From NCBI RefSeq assembly GCF_014217625.1, contig NZ_CP043641.1, positions 3,100,001 to 3,164,000 of the forward strand: a DNA stretch of 64,000 bases, read 5' to 3'. The position numbers and the translations under genes were made by a program. Shown here piece after piece: positions 1 through 6,282 of the stretch; position 1 is the stretch's first letter, and each line of letters opens with the position of its first letter. The notes under the pieces were generated by a model, which did no database searches, was not told where the DNA came from, and worked only from the letters and a program-made list of their open reading frames with translations. This DNA is from Leifsonia shinshuensis. Lineage in GTDB: Bacteria > Actinomycetota > Actinomycetes > Actinomycetales > Microbacteriaceae.

Positions 1-1
1 G

Positions 2-982
2 TCATGCTGCACCATCCTCGTAGTGGACGAACTTCTTCTGCGCGGTGAACTGGATGCCCGTGATGATCAGCGTGATGATCAGCAGGATGATGGAGGCCGC
101 GCTCGCGGGACCGAACTGGAACTTCCCGAAGCCCAGGTCGTAGATGTGGTAGACGATCGTCCGGGTCGCGTTGTCCGGACCGGCGTTCGCCGTGAGGATG
201 AAGACGGTGTCGAAGGTCTGCAGCGAGCTGATGAACGCGATGACCGTCGAGAAGAAGATGATCGGCGACAGCAGCGGCAGCCGCACCCGGAAGAACAGGG
301 TGAGCGCTCCGGCGCCGTCGAGCCGTGCGGCCTCGATGACCGCGGGCGAGATGTTCTGGAGGCCGGCCAGGAAGATGATCACGTTGAGGCCCACCGACGA
401 CCAGATGGTCACGATGCAGACCGCGAGCAGGGCCAGGTGCGGGTCGCCGAGCCAGTCCGGCGGCGCGATGTGGAAGACGGAGGCGATGAAGCCGCTGATC
501 ACGCCGTCCTTGCGGAACAGCTGCTGCCAGATCATGGCGACCGCGACGGAGGAGGTGACGACCGGCGCGAAGAAGAGGATGAGGTAGAGCGTCCGGGTCT
601 TCAGACGCTCCAGCGCGACGGCGAGCACCACCGCGAGGCCGAGACCGATCGGCACCGTGATGATCGCGATCAGCAGGGTGTTGAGGATGGCCCTCCCGAA
701 CAGCGGGTCGGACAGCTCCGTCTTGAAATTGTCGAAGCCGACCCAGCTCAGGTCGTTGAGGCCGTCCCAGTGCGCGAAGGCGAGCACCATGCTCGCCACG
801 AACGGGACGACCACGAAGAGCGCCATCCCGAGCAGCTGCGGCCCCACGAAGACGTAGCCCCAGCGCCGGTCGCGACGCCGCCAGGCGGACTCCTTGCGGA
901 GCCCGCCCGGCGTCGTGGGAGGGACGTCGGCCTCGGTGACGACTGCTGTTTCGGCGACGGCCTGCTGACCCACTGCGCTCAC
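2..982 (-). CDS. Sugar ABC transporter permease (MalF/UgpA type)
   Basis: One of the two membrane subunits of a carbohydrate ABC importer. After a hydrophilic N-terminus of about 45 residues there are roughly six membrane segments, and the cytoplasmic EAA loop that docks on the ATPase reads EAARLDGAGALTLFFRVRLP, the classic form. The start is GTG at 980-982, only 10 bp after the stop of the substrate-binding protein gene, so the two are one leftward operon. The partner permease would lie beyond the left edge of the window. Substrate cannot be told from the sequence; an oligosaccharide or glycoside is likely from the family. Confidence 0.93.
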   Translation of the reverse strand: MSAVGQQAVAETAVVTEADVPPTTPGGLRKESAWRRRDRRWGYVFVGPQLLGMALFVVVPFVASMVLAFAHWDGLNDLSWVGFDNFKTELSDPLFGRAILNTLLIAIITVPIGLGLAVVLAVALERLKTRTLYLILFFAPVVTSSVAVAMIWQQLFRKDGVISGFIASVFHIAPPDWLGDPHLALLAVCIVTIWSSVGLNVIIFLAGLQNISPAVIEAARLDGAGALTLFFRVRLPLLSPIIFFSTVIAFISSLQTFDTVFILTANAGPDNATRTIVYHIYDLGFGKFQFGPASAASIILLIITLIITGIQFTAQKKFVHYEDGAA

Positions 983-992
983 GTTCGTCGCC

Positions 993-2288
993 TCACTTGC
1001 CGCCGGTCTTGTCGGCGATCATCTTCGCGACGTCGTCGAGCGTGGCCTGCGTGGACTCCTTGCCCTGATACAGCGCCAGCATCTTGTCGCTGATGTCGCT
1101 GGAGAGGCCGGGGACGGACGCCTCGGTGGTCGGGTCCTCGAAGCCGATGTCGCGCATGTCGAGCAGCGTCTGCGCGTGGGCCGGGTAGCCGTCGAGGACG
1201 ACCGAGTCGGCGCCCTTGATGGACGGGACCGCGTTGCCGCCGCCCTTCAGGCGGAAGGTCTGGCCCTCGGCGGAGAGGAAGTTCGTCCAGAAGGTGAACG
1301 CCGCGTCCTGGTTCTTCGTCTTGGCGTTGATCGCGAGGTAGCTGACCGCGACGCCGGTCGGGGCGGCCTTGCCGGAGGGCGTCGGCCACGGCGCGACGTC
1401 GTAGTTCTCCGGGTCGCCCGCCGCCTTCACGGTGCCGATGGTGTAGCGGCCCTGCACGAAGAAGCCGGCCTTGTGGGTGACGAAGACGCTGTCGGCGCCC
1501 GCGCCCTCCGGGAGGGTGTCAGCGACGACGAACGTGCCGTTCTGGAAGTTCTTGGCCAGCACGTCCATCGCCTTGACGCTGGTCGGGTCGGTGTTCGCGA
1601 CGAACTTCCCGCTCTCGTCGAAGGCCTTCCCGCCCTGCGACGAGATCCAGCCGTAGTGGGTGGACCAGTAGTTCCAGAACATCGAGCCGGTCAGCCCGGC
1701 CTTGTGCAGCTTCTGGTTCATGTCGAGGAAGGCCGCGGTCGTCCACTTGCCTTCGGAGGCGAGCTTCGCCGGGTCCTCGGTGACGCCGGCCTTCTTGAGG
1801 GCGGCCTGGTCGTACCAGAGGGCGTCGGGGTTGGAGTCGTTGGGCGCCGCGTAGAGCTCGTCGCCCTTCTTCGTCGCGCCGAACAGGCCCTGTGCGAAGT
1901 CGGCGGGCTTAGTCTTGCTGGCCGAGGAGTTCATCAGGGAGTTCAGCGGAAGCAGCGCCTTGGAGTTGACGAACTGGCCGATCTTGTCGTCCCCGATGTA
2001 GAAGACGTCAGGAGCGGTGCCGGAGGCCAACTGCGCGAGCAGCTTGGTGTGGTAGTCGCCGTAGTCGGCGACCGGCTGGAGCACCACCTTGATGTCGGGG
2101 TGCTGCTTCATGAACTGGGTGTCGAAGTCCTTGTACCTGGTGAGTTCCTCGGGGGTTCCCCAGGTGGACCAGACCACGGTCTTGGTGCCGGATCCGCCGT
2201 TGCCGGAGCAGGCGGCGAGTCCGAGGGCCAATGCGGCTGCCGCCGTGATGGCCAGCGCCCTTCTCACCTTTGAGTCGACGCGAGACAT
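993..2288 (-). CDS. Extracellular sugar-binding lipoprotein of ABC importer
   Basis: Family 1 solute-binding protein of 431 residues, first gene of the operon with the permease that follows. The N-terminus MSRVDSKVRRALAIT leads into a hydrophobic stretch and a lipobox ending LAACSG, so it is a lipid-anchored protein outside the membrane. I chose the ATG at 2286-2288, which has a GGAACGAGG ribosome site just upstream; the frame stays open further upstream but that would bury the signal peptide. A palindrome at 2374-2383 lies in the promoter region and probably controls the operon. Confidence 0.93.
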   Translation of the reverse strand: MSRVDSKVRRALAITAAAALALGLAACSGNGGSGTKTVVWSTWGTPEELTRYKDFDTQFMKQHPDIKVVLQPVADYGDYHTKLLAQLASGTAPDVFYIGDDKIGQFVNSKALLPLNSLMNSSASKTKPADFAQGLFGATKKGDELYAAPNDSNPDALWYDQAALKKAGVTEDPAKLASEGKWTTAAFLDMNQKLHKAGLTGSMFWNYWSTHYGWISSQGGKAFDESGKFVANTDPTSVKAMDVLAKNFQNGTFVVADTLPEGAGADSVFVTHKAGFFVQGRYTIGTVKAAGDPENYDVAPWPTPSGKAAPTGVAVSYLAINAKTKNQDAAFTFWTNFLSAEGQTFRLKGGGNAVPSIKGADSVVLDGYPAHAQTLLDMRDIGFEDPTTEASVPGLSSDISDKMLALYQGKESTQATLDDVAKMIADKTGGK

Positions 2289-2373
2289 GAGTACCTCGTT
2301 CCTTGAGAGTCTCTGCTGTGGGTGGTGCTGCTGGTTGTCGTGCGATCGGGTGTCGCTTCGAACGATCTGTATT

Positions 2374-2383
2374 CTGTATACAG
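2374..2383. promoter_or_regulatory. Palindromic operator CTGTATACAG
   Basis: Perfect 10-bp palindrome, AT-richer than its surroundings, about 86 bp upstream of the sugar-binding lipoprotein start. It sits inside a slightly longer imperfect repeat (CTGTATTCTGTATACAG). Its place fits an operator for the leftward ABC operon. The form resembles sites of GntR-type regulators, but no such regulator is in the window, so the protein is unknown. Confidence 0.5.
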
Positions 2384-2466
2384 TAGGCAGATGACGATTG
2401 CAAGTGTTCGGCCGGCGCCGGAATCCGCTCCTTGCACGCCTCTCCGCCGCAGGCGATGATGCGGTC

Positions 2467-3495
2467 ATGCCTGACTTCCGCCGCGTCCTCGATCTCGTGG
2501 ACGCCCGCGGGGGCGCATCGTGGCTCACCGTCATCCAGGGCGGGGAGGTCGTCCTCGACCGCCGGACCGGTTGCGGGCCCGACGCTCTGTTCTACACGTT
2601 CTCGGTGAGCAAGCCCTTCGTCGCGCTCGCCGTGCACCTGCTGGCCGAGCGGGGGATGCTGCGCCTCGACGACCCGGTCGCCGCGCACTGGCCCGCCTAC
2701 GCGCGCGGCGGCAAGTCCGACATCACCATCCGGCACGTGCTCTCGCACCGCGCGGGTGTGCCGTACTCGACCGGGAACCTGCTGGGCGACACGGTGCGCA
2801 TGACCGACCCGCGGAGGTCCGTCGCGGCGGCGGAGGACGCGCGTCCGCGCTGGGCCGCGGGTGAAGTCGTGGGCTACCACGTGCTGAGCTTCGGCTTCAT
2901 CCTCGGCGAGCTGGTGCGTCGCGTCAGCGGGATGCCGGCCGAGCGCTTCATCGCCGAGAACCTGCTGCGGCCGGCCGGGCTGACCGAGACGACCCTCGGC
3001 CTCCCTGACGCCTCGGCGGGCCGGGGGGTGCCGTTGCGCGCACTGAGCGCCCCCGAGCGCGCGAGGACCCTCCTCTTCAACCGCCCGCGCACCCGCGCGG
3101 TGCCGGTCCCGGCTGCGGCCGTAAGCACCAACGGGCGCGAACTGGCCGAGTTCTACCATCTGCTGCTCGCGGGCGGGGAGGGCGTCCTCCGGCCCGAGAC
3201 CATCGCCGCGGCGCGCGCCGTCTCCAGCGACGGCGAGCCGGACCGGATCATGGGCCACCCGGTGCGCTGGGCACACGGCTTCCAGCTCGGCGGCCCGATC
3301 GGGCTGGCCCGGCCGACCGGCTCCCGGGCCGATCCGCGCACGTTCGGGCACAACGGCAGCAGCATCTGCAACGTGTGGGCCGATCCGGTGCGGGACATCG
3401 TGCTCGCCTACCTGACCAACACGGCCGACGAGCGCCGCCGCGCCCTCCGCCACCTCAGCGACGTGAGCGACGCGGTACTGGTGGCCTGCGATTGA
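2467..3495 (+). CDS. Serine hydrolase, class C beta-lactamase family
   Basis: A 342-residue member of the beta-lactamase/DD-peptidase-like esterase family. The catalytic SxxK appears as SVSK (in FSVSKPFVALAVH), a Tyr-containing second motif as YHVLSFG, and the third motif, usually KTG or HxG, as FGHNGSS near residue 300. No signal peptide is visible, so it is probably cytoplasmic and more likely an esterase or peptidase than an antibiotic resistance enzyme. I chose the ATG at 2467; the frame runs upstream to a TTG at 2398 but that extension overlaps the operator region of the divergent ABC operon and looks non-coding. Confidence 0.85.
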   Translation: MPDFRRVLDLVDARGGASWLTVIQGGEVVLDRRTGCGPDALFYTFSVSKPFVALAVHLLAERGMLRLDDPVAAHWPAYARGGKSDITIRHVLSHRAGVPYSTGNLLGDTVRMTDPRRSVAAAEDARPRWAAGEVVGYHVLSFGFILGELVRRVSGMPAERFIAENLLRPAGLTETTLGLPDASAGRGVPLRALSAPERARTLLFNRPRTRAVPVPAAAVSTNGRELAEFYHLLLAGGEGVLRPETIAAARAVSSDGEPDRIMGHPVRWAHGFQLGGPIGLARPTGSRADPRTFGHNGSSICNVWADPVRDIVLAYLTNTADERRRALRHLSDVSDAVLVACD

Positions 3496-3544
3496 GCGGG
3501 TCCAGACTTCTCGCAGAGACACGTCGGCGACGACAGGAGGAACC

Positions 3545-3946
3545 ATGAGCGCAGGCACGAAGGACGATCCGTGGCGGCTGACCACGGCGCCGGGCACCTC
3601 GGAGTACACGATGTACCGGGACGAGGAGGCCGACCCGCCCGCGCTGGTCTGCCAGGTCGGCTCGACCCGACTGAGCTACCGGGCGAGCGCCATCGACGAC
3701 CTCGCGGAGTGGCTGCGCGCGCAGGGCGACTGGGTGCCGCTCGGCGCGGCCGACGAGAACAAGCCGGTGGTCGCCGGGACGATCGAGGCCTGGGGCCGCG
3801 ACCCGGTCAACCCAGTCGGCGGCTGGTACGGGCTGCGCAAGGGCTACCGCGGCCGGTTCGGGATGTACCTCCCGCCGCTGCTGGAGCAGCTCGGCCTGAT
3901 CGAGCTCACGCACGACGCACGCAACAACAAGGCGCGGGCGAAGTAG
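3545..3946 (+). CDS. Conserved hypothetical protein, 133 aa
   Basis: A soluble 133-residue protein with a strong AGGAGG ribosome site at 3536-3541. It has a Trp/Tyr-rich centre (WGRDPVNPVGGWYGLRKGYRGRFGMYLPPLLEQLGL) that looks like the core of a small conserved family found in actinobacteria (I think one of the DUF6855-type families, but I cannot confirm it). No catalytic motif is apparent. It is 49 bp after the serine hydrolase and may share its transcript. Confidence 0.8.
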   Translation: MSAGTKDDPWRLTTAPGTSEYTMYRDEEADPPALVCQVGSTRLSYRASAIDDLAEWLRAQGDWVPLGAADENKPVVAGTIEAWGRDPVNPVGGWYGLRKGYRGRFGMYLPPLLEQLGLIELTHDARNNKARAK

Positions 3947-3955
3947 TTTAACCAT

Positions 3956-4531
3956 GTGAACGATCTAGCTCTGAATCCCGCAACGGCCGCCCTCCTGCTC
4001 ATGGACCTCCAGCCGGGCATCCTCGCCCGCATGCCCGACTCCGACGACTTCCTCGCCGGGCTGCTGCGGGCACGGGAGGCCGCGCGCGAGGCCGGAATGA
4101 CCGTCGGCTATGTGCGCGTCGCGGTCACCGCGGAGGAGGCCGCCGCCATCCCGTCGCGCTCCCGGTTCGCGGGCGCGGCGGAGCGCCTGGACGCGAGCCG
4201 TCCCGAGACGCAGATCGACCCGCGCATCGCCCCCGCGGAGGGCGAGATCGTCGTGCGCAAGAAGCGCGTCGGCGCGTTCAGCACCACCGACCTGCAGGAG
4301 CAGCTCGACGCCCGCGGCGTCGACACCCTCGTGCTCGCCGGCGTCGCCACGAGCGGCGTGGTCCTGTCGACCGTGCGCGACGCCTCCGACGAGGACTACC
4401 GGCTGGTCGTGCTGGAGGACGGCTGCTGGGACTCCGACCCAGAGGTCCACCAGGTGCTCACCGCGAAGGTGTTCGCCCGCGGCGGCGTGACCGTCACGAG
4501 CATCGAGGACTTCATCGCGTCGCTGGCGTAG
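3956..4531 (+). CDS. Isochorismatase-like cysteine hydrolase family protein lacking the cysteine
   Basis: A 191-residue alpha/beta protein of the isochorismatase superfamily. The catalytic Asp is in LLLMDLQPGI and the Lys in VVRKKRVGAF. At the nucleophile elbow the family norm is G-A-T-x-x-C-V-x-x-T, while here it is GVATSGVVLSTVRDA: a Val stands where the Cys is expected. So it may not be a cysteine hydrolase at all, or may work like isochorismatases such as PhzD, which lack the Cys. GTG start at 3956, 9 bp after the previous gene. Its 3' end overlaps the convergent NUDIX gene by 136 bp. Confidence 0.87.
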   Translation: MNDLALNPATAALLLMDLQPGILARMPDSDDFLAGLLRAREAAREAGMTVGYVRVAVTAEEAAAIPSRSRFAGAAERLDASRPETQIDPRIAPAEGEIVVRKKRVGAFSTTDLQEQLDARGVDTLVLAGVATSGVVLSTVRDASDEDYRLVVLEDGCWDSDPEVHQVLTAKVFARGGVTVTSIEDFIASLA

Positions 4532-5004
4532 CGGACGACCTCCGCGAGCCCCGGCGCGAGCTCGCCCGGAGCCTGCGGGCCGTCCAGCTCGTCCACCGGC
4601 AGCCAGTACAGCTCCTGCGACTCGTCCTCGCCCGGGGTCCCCGCCGGGTCGGTCGTCGCGACGAACGCGTAGACGATGTCGGTGTGCGCGTGGTCGTCGG
4701 TGATCGGATGCACGTCCACGCACAGGGGCGTCGGCAGCACCGCGATCCCCTCCGCGCGCTCGATCCGGTGCGCCGGCTGGAGGAGCTGCAGCTGCTCCAG
4801 GTCGTAGCCGGACTCCTCGCGGAGCTCGTGCGCGACGGCCGCCCACGGATCCTCCGCGCGCTCGACGTGGCCGCCCGGCTGCATGAGCAGCCCGCGCTTG
4901 CGGTGGCGGTGCACGAGAACGTGGGTGCGCCCGTCGAGCTCGCGCAGGATCAGCGCGCTCGCAGTGAGGTCGTACTCGCCCGGTCCGGTGTTGAGATGCG
5001 GCAT
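4396..5004 (-). CDS. NUDIX hydrolase with a C-terminal antisense extension
   Basis: Hydrolase of nucleoside diphosphate-type substrates. The NUDIX box runs from about residue 43 as GGHVERAEDPWAAVAHELREESGY; the usual RE pair is HE here, while the downstream LREESG metal-binding part is intact. The fold seems complete by about residue 160; the last 45 residues, rich in Ser and Thr, are encoded opposite the 3' end of the isochorismatase-like gene, because no stop occurs earlier. The start chosen is the ATG at 5002-5004, giving MPHLNTGPGEYDLTAS; upstream frame is open but improbable. Confidence 0.88.
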   Translation of the reverse strand: MPHLNTGPGEYDLTASALILRELDGRTHVLVHRHRKRGLLMQPGGHVERAEDPWAAVAHELREESGYDLEQLQLLQPAHRIERAEGIAVLPTPLCVDVHPITDDHAHTDIVYAFVATTDPAGTPGEDESQELYWLPVDELDGPQAPGELAPGLAEVVRYASDAMKSSMLVTVTPPRANTFAVSTWWTSGSESQQPSSSTTSR

Positions 5005-5050
5005 CCCCTCAGTCTGACCGATCCGGCCCGAACTCGGGCATGATGTGCGT

Positions 5051-5677
5051 ATGGCGCAGGTTCGGACGCGGGGATTCGACCGGTTGGTCAACTTCTCCGA
5101 CGCGGTGGTCGCGATCGCGATCACGCTGCTGATCCTGCCGCTGGTCGACTCCAGCTCCGAGGTGGCGAGGGAGGGCATCGGCCACTACTTCCAGGACAAC
5201 TTCTGGCAGCTCATCGCCTTCGCCATCTCGTTCGTCGTCATCGCCCGGCTCTGGATGGTGCATCACCAGGTGTTCGGCTGGATCGAGGGCTACACGAACG
5301 GCCTGCTCTGGCTCAACATGCTCTGGCTGGCCTCCATCGTCTTCATGCCGTTCACCGCAAACGTGCTCTCGGACAGCCCGAACGCCAAGCCGGAGGTGTA
5401 CGCGCTCTACATCGGCGACCTGCTGCTGACCACGATCGCGATGCAGCTCATGGAGATACTGATCGTCCGCACGCCGGGGCTGCTGTCGGAGGAGGGCCGG
5501 GCGCACTCCGACCTGCTCCGCGGCTGGACGTTCGTCATCCTGCTCGCCGTCGCACTCGTACTCGCGGTGCTCGTGCCGCGCGTCGGGATGTTCTGGCTGT
5601 TCATCCTGTTCCTGTCGCAGCCGCTGCACATCGTGCTGAGCCGGATGCTCCGCCCGCGCGAGCACGCGGACGTCTGA
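5051..5677 (+). CDS. TMEM175-like (DUF1211) membrane protein, putative potassium channel
   Basis: About 208 residues with five or six hydrophobic segments. The N-terminal signature RLVNFSDAVVAIAITLLIL matches the R-x3-FSD pore helix that defines bacterial TMEM175 channels, with Ala in place of the usual Gly after FSD. Family knowledge suggests a K+-conducting tetramer; the substitution next to the pore motif makes that less certain. ATG at 5051 preferred over the in-frame GTG at 5045 because CATGAT lies 6 nt upstream of the ATG, as in many leaderless genes here. Divergent from the NUDIX gene with only 46 bp between. Confidence 0.86.
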   Translation: MAQVRTRGFDRLVNFSDAVVAIAITLLILPLVDSSSEVAREGIGHYFQDNFWQLIAFAISFVVIARLWMVHHQVFGWIEGYTNGLLWLNMLWLASIVFMPFTANVLSDSPNAKPEVYALYIGDLLLTTIAMQLMEILIVRTPGLLSEEGRAHSDLLRGWTFVILLAVALVLAVLVPRVGMFWLFILFLSQPLHIVLSRMLRPREHADV

Positions 5678-5681
5678 GCGG

Positions 5682-5702
5682 ACGGCCCTTCCCAGCGGCC
5701 GT
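5682..5702 (+). terminator. Small hairpin after the TMEM175-like gene
   Basis: ACGGCC (5682-5687) pairs with GGCCGT (5697-5702) around a 9-nt loop, directly after the stop at 5677 and just before the promoter box of the next small gene. No T-run follows, so this is a weak terminator candidate. Confidence 0.35.
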
Positions 5703-5723
5703 GCCGGGGGCTATCGTCGCGGC

Positions 5724-5912
5724 ATGCGACCCAAGACCTTTTTCGTGCTCCTCGTCATCGCCACGGCCTACCTCTTGGGCGCGCGGGCGGGCCGGGAGCG
5801 CTACGACCAGATCGTCGAGTCGGTGACCGCGTTCTGGAACAACCCGGACGTCAAGAAGGCGCGCAAGCAGGCGAAGAAGCAAGCAGAGAAGGCGCGCAAG
5901 CGCTACGCCTGA
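5724..5912 (+). CDS. Small membrane-anchored basic protein (YtxH-like)
   Basis: 62 residues. One N-terminal hydrophobic helix (FFVLLVIATAYLLGARAG) is followed by RERYDQIVESVTAFWNN and a strongly basic tail of Lys/Arg/Ala heptads (KKARKQAKKQAEKARKRYA) that should form a charged helix. The layout, including the GxRAGRxxYE-like sequence after the helix, is the same as in the 89-residue protein at 29824, so the two are probably distant paralogues. TATCGT at 5712-5717 is 6 nt from the ATG, indicating a leaderless message. Confidence 0.78.
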   Translation: MRPKTFFVLLVIATAYLLGARAGRERYDQIVESVTAFWNNPDVKKARKQAKKQAEKARKRYA

Positions 5913-5945
5913 CCCGGCTACGGTGACGGGCGCGGCCGCCGGAGC

Positions 5946-6173
5946 TCAGGGCTCGCGGTAGTCGCCCTCGGTGTAGTCGCCCTCGGGGGCGTCCGCGGGC
6001 TCCTCGACGTCGGTGTACGACCCTTCGACGTCGCTCTCCGGGCCGGGGTTCTCCTCGGTCTCGGTGTACTGACCGTGGACCGTGCGCTCGTGCGGTCCTT
6101 CGTCGTCGGACTCGGTGTAGCTGCCCTCGAGGTTCTCGCGGGCGTCGCCGGTGGGCTCTTCAGGGTTGCTCAT
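5946..6173 (-). CDS. Small acidic repeat protein (GxYTE repeats)
   Basis: 75 residues, extremely acidic and without hydrophobic segments. A short unit recurs: EGSYTE, HGQYTE, EGSYTD, EGDYTE, GDYREP, with acidic linkers of varying length. This looks intrinsically disordered; the tyrosines are the only aromatic residues and are always flanked by Gly-x and Thr-acidic. Function unknown. Start ATG at 6171-6173; TAATCT lies 7 nt upstream, so the message is probably leaderless. Confidence 0.72.
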   Translation of the reverse strand: MSNPEEPTGDARENLEGSYTESDDEGPHERTVHGQYTETEENPGPESDVEGSYTDVEEPADAPEGDYTEGDYREP

Positions 6174-6282
6174 AGCGAGGAGATTACGCTGTCCCGGCCC
6201 GCGCGACCAGAGGCCTGAACAGGCCTGCACAGGCGTGCACGCCCTGTAGACGCCCCGGTCCGCCCCCCGCTACAGTTCGGCC

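Noticed and set aside
2398..2466. N-terminal extension of the serine hydrolase from a TTG
   Set aside because: Overlaps the regulatory gap and encodes residues unlike the family's N-terminus; the ATG at 2467 is preferred.
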